Source of the DNA: Ilex aquifolium
Taxonomy: Eukaryota; Streptophyta; Magnoliopsida; Aquifoliales; Aquifoliaceae
Assembly: GCA_951799425.1 (NCBI GenBank)
Contig: OX637409.1
Location: forward strand, 23,776,501 to 23,840,500
Reading direction: 5' to 3'
Length of the DNA stretch: 64,000 bases
In this document: positions 34,807 to 48,100 of the stretch, one piece after another
Numbering within the stretch: the stretch's first letter is position 1
Layout of the letters: each line of letters begins with the position of its first letter
Notes under the pieces: generated by a model
The model's input: only the letters and a program-made list of their open reading frames with translations
What the model was told of the DNA's origin: nothing
The model's database searches: none
Program-made: the position numbers and the translations under genes

Positions 34807-36239
34807 CTAATCTGAACCAAAATATCTGACTTGTGCTTTTGGTGATGCTCGAGGAAATCGTAACAACTCTTTCAATATCCTGGAATCACCATCAGAAACC
34901 CCTTTTACAAGAAGTACCAATTCTTCAAGTACGGTTGAGCATGCTAACAGAACCTTAACAAACTCCATTTCAGGCTTGAAACCAGAGAAAAAGAAGAACT
35001 GCACTTTTTCAAGCCGATTAAAAGAACAATCTGAAAAGTCTTGCGCTTGCAAATATTCTGTAACGGATTGCATATTATTTGAGGGGTTGGTGTATGCCTA
35101 GAAAAGAAACAAAAATGGAATCATATAAATCTGAACTTTCCAAACATACATAAATCACGGAAAAATAGAAATGAATTGAGCAACAACTCACATAAATTAT
35201 AAGTTTACGTAAGTTGGGTGAGCTTCTAATCAAGCAAAGAGCACATGCGACCGCTTCAATCTTCCCGAAACACATGCAGATCAAGAATATTGAGGTGTTC
35301 CAACATAGTAGGAAGTCTCTCTAACACATGACCTGTACCCAAGAACTGAAAACAATTGCGCCAAAAGAAAGAAGTAAGAAACATGCCTTTCAGAGCATGT
35401 CCACTATGTATGTAAACATAAACCTTCCTTACCTCCAAAAAACATCGAGAATCAGTTTCTGAATGGCAGGTAAACCACTAAAAAACTTGATCAAATTAGA
35501 GATTTTCCCTTGGTTATGGTGTTCAACATACAAACGACTGGAATTCAAAGTCACCGAAACTTCGGCAAGAAGAGGGGTACATTTGAAGCAAATGGATTTT
35601 AGAATACCATAAAAGCAAAAAAATCTGAGTTTGTGTGCATCGATGTCAAGACAATCAAATCCAGTGCAGTTTTCACACCTCAACCATTCAAGCTGAGGGA
35701 ATTTTGAGATCAAATTCCCAAACATTTCAGGTACAAGGACAACAAGTGAAAGATCAAGGCTAACGAGCCTATTAAATCCTTTGAACATAGGTGGAGGTTT
35801 GAACACACAATTACGAAGATTCAAATGGCTTAGCTGCAGGAAGGTAAACAGGTAAGAAGGCAATCTATAGCGATCGCCATTGGAAATGCGCAAGGTAAAT
35901 TCCTGGATATTTTTCTTTGACAGGAAAAAGGATCCAATGATGGATATCAATACAGCTTCTGAAATCAGGGACGGAAAGTTCGAACTTAACTATAGGCCCC
36001 TGATGAAGTAACAGAACTTGGTAAACAATTGTCTTCAAATTCTGGTTACCCCGTAATTCTGGGGGGAGCTGATGATCGAATATGATGTCTGGAATTGTTA
36101 CCCATTTATGCTTCCACACTGTAGATAAGATACTAGTCCTTGCAGCATCCCTCAATGGCAAGCGCTTTAGAATATTTTCTATAATATAACTTGGTAACTT
36201 ACTGATAATATCCGAGTCAGAACTCCTCACCCTCTTCAT
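34807..36239 (-). pseudogene. F-box/FBD/LRR pseudogene D
   Basis: Tandem-duplicate twin of C. Exons are 36239-35433, 35345-35192 and 35097-34807, with all splice sites kept. The F-box (IISKLPSYIIENILKRLPLR) is intact. Three lesions follow: a one-base insertion in an A-run near 35924, a four-base deletion at the end of exon 1 near 35440 and a two-base deletion in exon 2 near 35275. The exon-length arithmetic (807 = 810+1-4; 154 = 156-2, with exon 2 compared to E) agrees. The FBD exon is open and ends YFGSD. The first frameshift truncates the protein soon after the F-box. Confidence 0.88.
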
Positions 36240-36262
36240 TCAACAATGATTTAGGGACTGTC

Positions 36263-38001
36263 CTGGAAATAAAATATCATGGCAGGCAGTTAGATTATAT
36301 TAGAAACCTACATGATCTATTTTTGTAATGCTATGGCATAAAAAGAAAAGTGACACTACATAGAAGAAAAAGTTAAGTCACTACTCTTTCCAGTTCAACC
36401 AATTCTGCAATTATGAATAGAATCAAGCCGAATCGATTAATTTCAAACCAACATTTCAAAAGTCTTCGTTCACCTAATGAAAATGATAGAAGACGTCTTT
36501 CTCATAAATAAAATCATAGTTGTCGAGACAATACCCTCTTCCCCCCTACCCCCACCCAAAAAAAGGAAGATGACGCTATCCCAATATCATTCTTCAACAA
36601 ATTGAATTATTTAGTTTCCCTTTCTTCAATTATTATATGGCCACTACTGCATTGAACGTAGCAGCTGTAATGTAAAATTTCCACCAACTTTTACAGTTTT
36701 ATTTACTTCACGAATAGGAGCGATGAAGGGATGAATCACAATATCCTCTAGACTTAAGGCGTGTTATTATTATCATTATTATTATTGTTGCTATTATTGT
36801 TGTTGTCAGTATCAGTACTATATCATCATCATCACTATCATCATAATTTGTTTTCTGAGCAGAACACTTAATGCCCAATACCGACAAATACATATTTCAT
36901 ATGATTATCGTTAGTTAGACATAATACTCAAAACAGTCATAGAAATCTGCAAATTGCTTTAAACCGCAGTCCACCAATACTGAAGTTGTGATGATAACTT
37001 ACTCCTATTTGACTTAATCATGCTTCTATAGGGGACTAGATAATTAGGGTATTGATCCAAACGATGAGTTAGATCTACTCATTGATTCGGTATTATTGTT
37101 GCTTCATTTGGTTAACCAGTCAAGTAACAGGAATGAATTAATTTGACCTGTTTTTCCTTAAGTACAATGCCCCCATTCCCAAGGACAAAACAAATTATGA
37201 TATCAAAATTCGTTGGAAAGATAAATGGGTTTTGAGTGTGAACCCATCATGCAAGGGAGAGGTTACAGGTCCAATGATGAAGCTAGATAAGAGTAGAAAG
37301 TCCTTATTCAATCTGGTTCCTGTTAGTCAATGGTGCTGGGGACAATGGATTGGGTATCTACCCAAAAATCTGAAATAACATGAAGTGCTTGCCTTCACAA
37401 TCGAACCCAAAACCTCACTCTTATTAACCAAACCCTTTGATCACTGCCCCTATAGTAGGAGAAAATTACCATGTCATCACTGTCACGTAGTATCACTATC
37501 TAATTAGAAGCCAACAAATGAGCAAGTGGATCTTACAAATTTAATAATCACCCATCTAGAATAACTACCCCGTATAAAAACGTTAAGTTCACTTTATCCA
37601 TTGGGTGGTTTTTAGTTGGATGATGATACCACGGGATCGTGATGACGTAGGATTACCGTTACATTGAATATTTTCTCCTATGTTAGATACATGATATCAG
37701 AGAACATTTGATTTCTGAATTAATCGACCACGTGTATGAAAATACAATCATTTAGTTTCTATATTTTCAATACAATAAGCTATATTACAAAAACAAACGA
37801 AAAAAGACCAATTGTGTGGAATCCTTTGCAGTATATGAGCATGTGAGTGAATCTATTTCTCATTCAAGTGCAATAAATACAATATGCATCATGATCAACA
37901 AAAGGAAAAGAATGAAGAATAACAGGCGTATACAAGTGAATATAAAACTAAACTTGTTCTTTGAGTGATATATAATGAGAATGGTAGATTCTGAGACTTA
38001 C
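36263..38001 (-). other. 5' UTR intron of locus D
   Basis: A 1739-bp GT-AG intron runs from the donor CATTCTG|GTAAGT (38002/38001) to the acceptor TTTCCAG|GACAG (36263/36262). It contains a trinucleotide microsatellite (36765-36845) and a SINE-like stretch (around 37450-37310, minus sense). Confidence 0.65.
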
Positions 38002-38200
38002 CAGAATGAATCTGAAAATTGAAAACAAAAGGGGCTAAAAATCAGATGGTGACCAATATCAATGGTGAGAGATTAGGGCTCTCTTCTTCTCGATTTGACC
38101 TTCCGCTACTTCGGTCGGGTCAAGTAACTTGGGCTTCCCAATTGTCTCTGTAGCTGTCAAAGAGAGACTTGATTCCGTGCTCTCTCTCTCTCTCTCTTCT
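38002..38200 (-). promoter_or_regulatory. 5' UTR exon and proximal promoter of locus D
   Basis: The leader exon ends CATTCTG|GTAAGT. The same exon and donor are conserved at E (43954-44110) and G (52631-52730), each with a CT-rich upstream edge, so it is a real ancestral feature. A (CT)n run (38180-38197) and a (TA)n run (38213-38239) lie just upstream in the presumed core promoter. The exact transcription start is unknown. Confidence 0.55.
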
Positions 38201-38239
38201 AAATTCGAAGAAAATATATATATATATATATATATATAT
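38180..38239. repeat. (CT)n and (TA)n microsatellites
   Basis: A CT run of about nine units, then after 15 bp a TA run of about 13 units, at the presumed promoter of D. Confidence 0.9.
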
Positions 38240-38259
38240 TTTAAACCTGAAAAAAAATT

Positions 38260-39000
38260 GGGTTAATTACAAATTGTACCCTAAAAAATAGTTTAAATCT
38301 CAATTTATACCCTTAAAGATAAAAAAATTTCAAAGATAGAAATTTGTATTAATGCGCACCTGAAACTAACAACCGTCAGTTTGCCATTTAAAACTAAATG
38401 AATAAATTACACTTAAATCCCCTCTTACTTGTCACTTAATCATTTAGACCCCCTCACATTTAGAATATTACTCCTACACCTCCTGACGTTTGTGCATGTG
38501 TAACACATAAATCCTTGTAGTTGATATTTGTCAATATAATCGTTAAAAAATATGATTTTATCATAATAAAAATTTATAATTTCACACTACCTTTTATTTT
38601 GTGGGTCCGTTATATTTTAAAATTTAAAATCAAGCTTATCATTTGAATACCCAATATAATGCAGGTATTTATATAATATTCTTTATATTCAATACAATAC
38701 ATCACTTAAACAAAATTATTTGAATGCCCAATTGGGAGAACATTTTTAGTCATATTTGGATTCTCAAGGGATATATGTGTGATATTTCAAATATGAGAGG
38801 TCTAGGTGATTAAGTACAAGTATGAGGGGTCTAGGTGTAATTTATCTATTTAGTTTTAAACGACAAATTAACGGCTGTTAACTTCAAGTGCGCATTAATA
38901 TAAATTTTTATTTTTTGAGGGTGTAAATTGAGATTTTTAATTTTTGAGGGTATAAATTAAAATTCAAACGATCTTTCTGGGTATAATTTGAAATTAACCC
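38260..39000. mobile_element. Palindromic MULE-type MITE
   Basis: A 741-bp element whose two ends are long imperfect inverted repeats: GGGTTAATTACAAATTGTACCC at the left and the complement of GGGTTAATTTCAAATTATACCC at the right. Inner motifs such as 'gcgcacctgaaactaac' and 'gttaacttcaagtgcgc' also mirror each other. Flanks aaaaaaatt (38251-38259) and aaaaaattt (39001-39009) fit a 9-bp target duplication in an A-rich site. No coding sequence. Confidence 0.75.
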
Positions 39001-39294
39001 AAAAAATTTTCACCAACGATTTTAATTTGATCCATAAACTATCAAATGAGACCCTCCGCTTTTAATTTGGTTCATGAACTATCAATCGTCTCAATTGATA
39101 ATTGACAGACTAAATTAAAATAATTAAAAATTTAAGAATCAAATTAAAATAGAAGATCAAATTTAAAGATCAAATATGGACTTATTTAATAAAAATTATC
39201 CAAAATTCATAGGCATGCTTTTCAGCTCTCACAACAGTTGCACAAACTGCCCAAGTGTCAGGGTCTTAATACATGCAACTTGGATTCAATTTAC

Positions 39295-40073
39295 GGCTGT
39301 CAATTTTCGATACGACACGTTAACATGACACGAATCAAACACGAAATTAATGAGTCAAACATGAAATTAAACGAATTAATGGGTTAAAATGAGTCAACAC
39401 GTTTAAACACGAAAAAAATTATGTCAGGTTTACGTCAAAATCAGGTCAACTTGATTTTGACCTGATTAACCCGTATATTTTAAACGGGTTGGCATGATTC
39501 GGACACGAATCCGACCTAACCCATCGTAGACTCGTTTATGGCAGTATAGTTTGTCTATTATGTATGACTGATGTGGTATTAATATTATTACTTATTAGTT
39601 CTTACTTCTACTATGATAATTGACAATATAGTTTTTAACATTATTATGACAGTATACTAGTGTAATTTTTTAATTTTTGGGTTGAAACTTGAATGCATTT
39701 TAGTTAATTTCATTAATGAGATGTGATATGTTTTTTGTAAAAAAATTATTTGAATTTTTGGATGAATGATTGAATGATGTATTTAATGGTAATGAACTGA
39801 TATGGAAATAGGTTATGTGTGTTAACAGGTTTGTGTTATGTGTGCTAAACAAGTTAAATAGATCATGTTATGTGTGTTAACCCGAAAACGACATGTTTAT
39901 TAAACGTGTCAAACAGGTCGGGTTCGGATAACCCGTTTAATGGTCATGTCAGGTTAGTGTTTACACATCTCGATACGATTATTAAACATGTCAGGTTTGG
40001 GCTTTGATATTTTCAACATAAACTCGAAATCAATCCGACACGAAATGACCAAACCCGACACGTTTGACACCCC
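39295..40073. mobile_element. hAT-like MITE with 'gacacg' termini
   Basis: The ends are GGCTGTCAATTTTCGATACG and CCGACACGTTTGACACCCC, inverted relative to each other. Internal 'aacccgtttaaa' and 'acacgtt' motifs are mirrored. Fragments of the same family lie at 7437-7560 and 2875-2945. No clean target duplication was found, so the superfamily is uncertain. Confidence 0.6.
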
Positions 40074-41000
40074 TAAATTTCAATCCCTCCTCAACACTCC
40101 TTTTCCCCCGATCAGTACATATTTCCATTTACCATCTATGTGTTGATCCATAATATTCCTATCGTTCAGGATACAACCTATAAATAAGTATCATAATCGC
40201 CTTGATAAAGTGTGATTAAAAGGAAGTTTCAGTATTTGAATATCTACTTTGAAGAAAAATCCTTCTTTTTTTCTTAGGTTAAAGTAAATCAAATGGGAAT
40301 GACATTTAATCGAATGAAAGTTTTTTTGAAATAAAACATCAACGTATTCAATTGTAGTTATTAATTTCACATTACTTATTGTTTCGGTTGCATAAGCTAT
40401 TGTTAAAGGAATAAAAAGTTGTAATTTTGTTCACGAACTATGTAATATGAACGGTATACTACGATCTAACAAATAATGGGTATTTTATTTTTGTTCAGTG
40501 TAAAATTATTTCAAATAATTAAGAGAATAATGTGAGCAACTCAAAGTAAATAGGGTGTAGTGAAATAAGGATCAAGGTTTAAAACTACAAAATGCAATTT
40601 ACTGAGCCGAAGATGGCCAATGTTGGCATTTCCTATGACAAAGCAATATGGTACATTGAATGTTCCGTATTTCACCTTATAAGTGCCTAAAAAACCTATA
40701 AGCTTTGCAAAGAAACGAGTATCCTCAGGAAGTAAGGACAACCAAGTTCTCAAGTTTTTAAAAAGTTATGTCAAAGGCCACACAGAGAAGAGTATATACA
40801 GATATCGAAGAAAGATCATGAAGAACTGGTCAACTTAAAAGCTAAGAAAAAGGAGAAGGAACAACTGAACAAAGAGATTAAAGAATAGATGGATCGGGTC
40901 AAATAGCTGGATAAGGAGATTCAATCGCTAGAGATTAAGGGTAAACTAAAGAAGAACATCGTTGGTGCAACTCTAATGAAATAATTTAACTTTAACAGAT
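40074..41000. other. Intergenic between D and E
   Basis: No intact gene. At 40800-40975 the plus strand reads as a Lys/Glu-rich coiled-coil-like string (EELVNLKAKKKEKEQLNKEI), with stops, which may be the tail of an unrecognised decayed gene or element. Confidence 0.4.
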
Positions 41001-41154
41001 AAAGAAAACCATTATTGTACAATGACTTTCTTGCAACAAAGTACCGGTCTTATCTTTGGTCCTGGAAAAGAAACAAAAATGGAATCATATCAATCTAACT
41101 TTCCAAACATACATAAATCACGGAAAAATAGAAATGAATTGAGCAACAACTCAC

Positions 41155-42205
41155 AAAAATTATAAGTTTACGTAAGTTGGGTGAGCTTCTAATCAAGCAA
41201 AGAGCACATGAGACCGCTTCAATCTTCCCGAAACACATATGCAGATCAAGAATATTGAGGTGTTCCAACATATTAGGAAGTCTCTCTAACACATGACCTG
41301 TACCCAAGAACTGAAAACAATTGCGCAAAAGAAAGAAGTAAGAAACATGCCTTCCAGAGCATGTCCACTATGTATGTAAACATAAACCTTCCTTACCTCG
41401 AAAATGTTTTCATCGAGATTCAGTTTCTGAATGGCAGGTAAACCACTAAAAAACTTGATCAAATTAGAGATTTTCCCTTGGTTCTGGTGTTCAACATACA
41501 AACGTCTGGAATTCAAAGTCATTGAAACTTCGGCAAGAAGAGGGGTACATTTGAAGCAAATGGATTTTAGAATACCACAAAAGCAAAAAAATCTGAGTTT
41601 GTGTGCATCGATGTCAAGACAATCAAACACAGTGCAGCTTTCGCACCTCAACCATTCAAGCTGAGGGAATTTTGAGATCAAATTCCCAAACATTTCAGGT
41701 ACAAGGACAACAAATGAAAGATCAAGGCTGACGAGCCTATTAAATCCTTTGAACATAGGTGGAGGTTTGAACACACAATTATGAAGATTCAAATGGCTTA
41801 GCTGCAGGAAGTCAAACAGGTAAGAAGGCAATCTATAGGAATCGCCATTGGAAATGCCCAAGGTAAATGTCTGGATATTTTTCTTTGACAGGTGAAGGAT
41901 CCAAGGATGGATATCAGTACAGCTTCTGAAATCAGGGACGGAAAGTTCGAACTTAACTATGGGCCCCTGATGAAGTAACAGAACTTGGTAAACAATTGTC
42001 TTCAAATCTGGTTGCCCCGTAATTCTGGGGGGAGCTGGTGATCAAATATGATGTCTGGAATTGTTACCCACTTATGCTTCCACCCTGTCGATAAGATACT
42101 AGTCCTCACAGCATCCCGCAATGGCAAGCGCTTAAAGATATTTTCTATAATATGAACTGGTAACGTGCTGATAATATCCAAGTCAGAACTCCTCGCACCC
42201 TCCAT
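41155..42205 (-). pseudogene. F-box/FBD/LRR pseudogene E (FBD exon deleted)
   Basis: Exon 1 is 42205-41397 (MEGARSSDLDIISTLPVHII, F-box with LPLRDAVRTSILS). It has a one-base deletion near 42006 (aaatctgg against aaattctgg in D) that stops the frame at ELRGNQI. The rest of exon 1 and exon 2 (41310-41155) are open. The intron between them is 86 bp instead of 87. The third exon (FBD) is missing: sequence passes from 'gtcttatctttgg', normally 3' of the gene, directly to 'cctggaaaagaaac', normally in intron 2. The upstream UTR intron and leader exon are retained. Confidence 0.88.
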
Positions 42206-43953
42206 TCACTAATGTTTAGGGAATGTCCTGGAAATAAAATATTAGGGCAAACAGTCAGATTATATTAGAAACCTACATGATCTAATTTTGCAATGCTATG
42301 GCATAAAAAGAAAAGTGACACTACATAGAAGAAAAAGTTAAGTCAAGTCGCTACTCTTTCCAGTTCAACCAATTTTGCAATTATGAATAGAATCAAGCTG
42401 AAGTGCTTAATTTCAAATCAACATTCCCAAAGTCTTCTTTCACCTACAGAAAATCATAGAAGACTTCTTTCTTATAAATAAAATCATAGCTGTCGAGACA
42501 ATACCCTCTCCTCCCCATCCCCCCACCCAAAAAAAGGAAGACGAAGCTATCCGACTATCATTCTTCAACGAATTATTCAGCTTCACTTACATCAATTATT
42601 AGATGGCCACTACGGCATTGAATGTAGCAGCTCTAATGTAAAGTTTCTTCAACTATTTTTACAGTTTTATTTACTTCACGAATAGGAGCGATGAAGGATG
42701 AATCTCAATATCCTCTAAACTTAAGGCGTGTTATTAATATTATTATTGTTGTCGCTACTATCACTATCATCATCATAAACATCATAATTTGTTTTCTGAG
42801 CAAAACACTTAAAAATGCACAATACCCACAAATAAGTATTTCATATGATTGTCGTTAGTTAGACATAATACTCAAAACAGTGATAGAAATCTGCAAATTG
42901 CTTTAAACCGCAGTCCACAAATACTGAAGTCGTGATGATAACTTACTCCTATGTCACTTAATCAAGCTTCTACAGGGGACTAGATAATTAGAGTAATGAT
43001 CCAAAACACGACTTAGATCTACTCATTGCTTCGGTATTATTGTTGCTTCAGTTGGTTAATTAGTCAAGTAACTGGAATGAATTAATTTGACCTGCTTTTC
43101 CTTAAGCACAATGCCCCCAAAGACAAAACAAATTATGATATTGGAAAGATAAATGGGTTTTGAATGTTAACCCATAATGCAAGGGTGAGGTTACAGGTCC
43201 AATGATCAAGCTAGATAAGAGTAGAATGTCCTTATTCAATCTAGTCCCTGTTAGTTAATGGTGCTGGCCTGCTGGGGACTATGGATTGGGTATATACCCA
43301 AACATCTGAAATAACATGAAGTGCTTGCCTTCACAATCTAACCCAAAACCTCACTCTTATTAACCAAACACTTTTATCACTGCCCCTATAGTAGGAGAAA
43401 ATTACCATGTCATCACTGTCACATGGTATCACTATCTAATTAGAAGCCAACAAATGAGCAAGTGAATCTTACAAAATTTAATAATCAACCATCTAGAATA
43501 ACTACCCCATGTAAAAATGTTAAGTTCACTTTATCCATTGGGTAGTTTTTAGTTGAATGATGATACTACGAGACAGTGATGACATAGTATCACCATTGAC
43601 TATTTACTCCTATGCTATGCCAGATACATAATATCAAAGAACATTCGACTTCTGAATCAATCGGCCACAGGTATGAAAATGCAATCATTTAGTTTCTATA
43701 TTTTCCATACAACAAGCCACATTACAAAACAAACGAAAAAAGACCAATTGTGTGGAACCATTTGCAGCAAATGAGAGTGTGATTGTACCCATTTCTCATT
43801 CTAGTGCAATAAATACACAATATGCATTTTCAGCATAACAATTATCATGATCAACAAAAGGAAAAGAGTGAAGAATAACAGGCGTATACGAGTGAATATA
43901 ACAACTAAACTTGTTCTTTGAATACAATGAGAAGGCTAGATTCTGAGACTTAC

Positions 43954-44110
43954 CAGAATGAATCTGAAATTTGAAAAGAAGAGGGAATAAAGATCAGAGG
44001 GTGAACAACAACAATGGAGAGAGATTAGGGTTCTCTTCTTCTCGAAGTGGTCTTCTGCTACTTCCGTCGGGTCATCTAACTTGGTCTTCCCAATTGTCTG
44101 TGTAGCTCTC
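43954..44110 (-). promoter_or_regulatory. 5' UTR exon of locus E
   Basis: Conserved leader exon ending CATTCTG|GTAAGT at 43954/43953, homologous to 38002-38200. The UTR intron extends to an acceptor at about 42227 (TTTCCAG|GACATTCCC). Confidence 0.55.
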
Positions 44111-44138
44111 TCTCTCTCTCTCTCCCCCCCCCCCCCCC
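44106..44138. repeat. (CT)n followed by poly-C
   Basis: About nine CT units followed by about 15 C, at the upstream edge of the E leader exon. This is equivalent in position to the CT run at D. Confidence 0.9.
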
Positions 44139-44681
44139 TCCCTTTTTCTAAATTTGAAGAAAAGAGTTTTTTTTTTTAATCTGAAAAAGGTAAATATGAT
44201 AGTTTGCCCCTCAATTTTATCTCCGATTTTAATTTGGTCGATGAAGTATCAATTATCTCAATAAATAATTTGAAAGAATAAATTAAAATAATTAAAAATT
44301 CAACAATCAATTAAAATCGAAGATAAAATTTAGAGATCAATTATGTTATTTATCCAAAGAAAAGTAGTTAAAGTAGTAGCAAGTGATAAAAAATAAGAGT
44401 AAATCCTATAACCCCTGAACTATAGTGTTTGTTTTAAATTGTCCCCTCAACGTTTAATTTTTTTAATTTATCCCCCAACTATTTAAATCGTTTCAATCAC
44501 CACCTTATATTAAAATCAGTCGTTAAATTAGAATGAAACCCATCATGTGACTTGCACATCAAAATCTATGTAAAATTGGGTCAATTGAGTCGTATCGTAT
44601 CATGTTTATGTTTGTCTTATTTGAATTCATATAAAGGGTGAATTAAAATGGCAAGACTATTACGCAATTGTCTCTCAACTA

Positions 44682-45108
44682 GGCCCGTTAATGGATCAGA
44701 TTCGGATCCTAATGTGAATCTGATTAGTTGAATATGGATTAATATTTTTTATCATTAATCCAAATCTGAATCTAATACATTATATTTAACGAATTCGAAT
44801 TTCGATATACATATATTCAATCCGATTATGGCCCGATCAAAACTATTCATATATTTTTATATAAATATTAAAAAAAATTAAGTGATATTTAAAAATTTTT
44901 AGTTAAAATTTAGATATAATTTGTTAAAGATTAGTTAATTAAGTTATTCGGATTGGATTGAATTTTCAGATTTTTAACAGATTCGGATATGAATTACGAA
45001 AATAAAATCCGTTGGATTATCGAATCGAATTTGGATTTGTCTTTTGAAATCGAATTCAAATTCAAATCAGTCAGAATCGGATCTAAACTCGATCCGTTGA
45101 GAGACATA
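44682..45108. mobile_element. MULE-type MITE with 10-bp target duplication
   Basis: A 427-bp AT-rich insert flanked by identical CTCTCAACTA (44672-44681 and 45109-45118). The ends GGCCCGTTAATGGATC and GATCCGTTGAGAGACATA are weakly inverted around CGTTAA(T/C)GGATC. 'Gattcggat' motifs are frequent inside. The target length favours a Mutator-like origin. Confidence 0.72.
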
Positions 45109-45199
45109 CTCTCAACTAAGGTGCATAGGTACTCAGTTATTTACAATGACATTTCTTGTCTCACTATACTTGGATGATACTAATGTGCTCCTAACTTAG

Positions 45200-48100
45200 T
45201 TGGGTGGAGTTACTTCCACCTCACAAATCTCTGTTTTCACCCCATTAAATTATAAATCATAGAACTACTAAGAGCATCTCCAACCACACTCAGCAAAATA
45301 GTTACTCAAAATATATTTAGATATTCAATTCACTACTTTAGTTAGCAACTTTTTAAAATTCACTCCAACCACGCTCTCTATTTTAGCTAACTACTTCAAC
45401 TAACTTTAACTAACTTTCAATAATATAATTCAAAAATGTCACGTGGCATAACACGTAAGCGTCATAATGATGACGTGTTGTGCCACGTCATCAAATTTTA
45501 AATTTTACAACGGTCATATTTACAATGGCCATATTTATAACGGTGGAATATGCATGGAATGTTTAAGATAGTAATATGCTATGAAAAACTTAATTTAGAA
45601 TTTGAACTATTATGGTCTTTAATTCCAATTTAGGCTTGCTTTTTGGTGTTATAATTTTCTTTTCTTTATTAAACTTATTTTCTGTTCCTCCTTCATTTGC
45701 TTGAGTTGTACATTCTCTTGTTCAACAGCCACCTTCTCTTGATCGATCATGAAAAATACGGTATCGATTCCAATATTTTATGATCAAGCACCACCCTTGA
45801 ACAATACTGTTTAACCCATTCAGTCTCTCTCTTTTCTCTAGTAATTCAAAGACTTGAATCTTCTTCTAATATAATTCACTGAAATGTGATGCAGAAGAAA
45901 ATAGCAATAAATTCCAATTTTTCTTTCAAATCACACACCAAATTCCCTTTCTCATTAAAGAAAGAGATGTCATTCCATTGGCTAGCTGCTCATCAGATAA
46001 TAGCTGAGTGCAACAATTACAAAGGAACCTCCTATGACTACTCACCTCCAACTATTATTATCTTTGTTCATTCACAATTATGTTGTACAACATAAAGGTA
46101 GATCAGAAGAAACAAAAAAACATGTTAAGAGAGTTCTCAAGTTGAGCAAAATTACTGCATCTCCATTCCTCTTACAAGGGGGCATGCTACAGCAGAGTAA
46201 TTCCACATAATGATTTGCTTATCTCAATTATTGGCCAAAGAATCTCCATACTTTTTTTCTTCCAGTTGAGTGCCCCCACTAACACAAAACCTCAGCAATC
46301 CTACATGTTATGCGTTTGAAGGAAGCATATGGATGCTAAATTGGACATACCAAATTATTCTCTTCACACTGTCTCTTTTTAGTTTGTTTTTCCTGACATA
46401 TAATGTCCCAAAATGTTACAGAAAATGGTTCAAAAGTAAAATAAACATCATATATGAATGAAGGAGCATCTATATGAGATGTTCATATAGAGCATGTAGA
46501 TCTATTACATATATATCTATTCTAATCCACTTATTTTGATATACAACCTCTTCCTTGATTATTATTTACAACAACAAATGCTTACAAAGTCATCATCTAA
46601 ATCGAGATCCTTTGTTTGATCCACCATTGTTCCTCCCATACCATGCAGAAGCCCAGAAAAATAAGGACATCCAGAACAGAACAGCAAAGAAGATCTGCAG
46701 AATGTCTTGAAATCTAGAGAAAGTTGCTGCATTACCTGTTTCAAGGACAGCAGAGGATGGTGAAAACTGGGCTTCAAAGGACCTCAGTAACATTTGATTT
46801 TTGTTCCTAGGGAAGCCTAGGGTCATAGAAGTGACCTTATCATCAGAAAGGCCATTGATTAAAAATAAAATTTGATAATGTTTTGTTCTCATTGGAACCT
46901 ATTATATCCAATTATTTAAAACCAGCAGCATGCAGTAAATTGTCATTAAAGAGACTTATCACAAAGTCCAAGCAAAACCGGCCAAAACCCTCATATGAGC
47001 AAAACCCAGATATGCCTGCAGCATGTGTGTTAAGTGTCTGGAGAAAAGTGGGAAAAAATGTCATTAGAGCTGACTGGTACTCTTGAGAGATATCAAATTT
47101 ATGAGTATTTTCATTAGTGACTGCATAGCACCAAATATAGCCTTGTATCAATGAGCTATATAAGTATGTGTAACATATCATTCTCTTGAATAATTATGTT
47201 TAAATACAAACCTGTTCACAGGCTCAATATCAGAAACTAATCACCACTGTGTTCGTCTACCATGGTTTCAGGGTGCAGGACTAGCAACAGACACCAATGA
47301 TACTCAGAGTCCAGCTGTTTACCACTTCATGGGCATCTATATTGTCGGCTTCCTTAGCTCTCTCTCAGCAGCTATCCTGTATTTCCTATTAGAAACTCAG
47401 AATTCAGATTTTGAACTCACTTCCACTAGGACATGTGCTTCCCATTGGCTACAAGAGGGACCCGACAGAGTGGAATTGGGGGAAGCACTTCGAAAAATAA
47501 ATGCAAGCTAAAACAACAGAACAAAGTACAAAAAAATACAGTTCAAGCTACAGAGCATAAATCTGGAGGAGCAAATCATACAAGGGCAACAATAGAACAA
47601 ACTTTTGCGAAAAAAAAAAGATGACCCAATTGGCAAAAGAAAGAATAAAGAAGAATTTATGTTTGGAAAACTAAATACAATATCAACAAATCTCAAAATA
47701 GCAATACACACATCACATACTACTAAACAATCAAAACCAATCAATTCAACAAGAGAGATTGAGAAGTGAAAACAGTGGAATTGTGAATGGAAGGAGGCTG
47801 AATCGAGTGCATATCTCATTGAGGCAATTTATCAAACATATTGTGAACAATTTAAAGAAACTCATCTCAAAAAATTTCAAGAAGTCAGGCTGTTCATAGA
47901 AAGGAAGAAAAAACATATATTTGAGGAAGGAACACATACCTGAAGGAGGAAGGAAGACCGTTCACAGTGCAGAAATGGAGCAGAACTAGAGAAATGGAGG
48001 AAGACAGGCTGAGCGGGAGAGAGACTGGCGAGCAACTAGCCCTCGCCAGATCTGGCGAGCAATTTAGCTTCCTAGATTTTGGCGAGTGCACTGGCGAGTG

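Larger units (their letters stand above)
29704..37978. repeat. Tandem segmental duplication, unit 2 (contains F-box copy D)
   Basis: Second unit, about 8.27 kb. It begins with 183 bp of the Harbinger right end (29704-29886, ending gttaccaaacgcacccc) without the rest of the transposon, and continues colinearly with 21567-29703. Beyond 37978 the original sequence continues into the leader exon of D. Confidence 0.9.

Noticed and set aside
40800-40975. Lys/Glu-rich coiled-coil-like string
   Set aside because: It is short, interrupted by stops and has no recognised domain, so not listed as a gene.
46593-46892. 99-codon minus-strand frame with a hydrophobic segment as a real gene
   Set aside because: It lies inside a TIR element with no splice-supported continuation; reported only as possible captured sequence.
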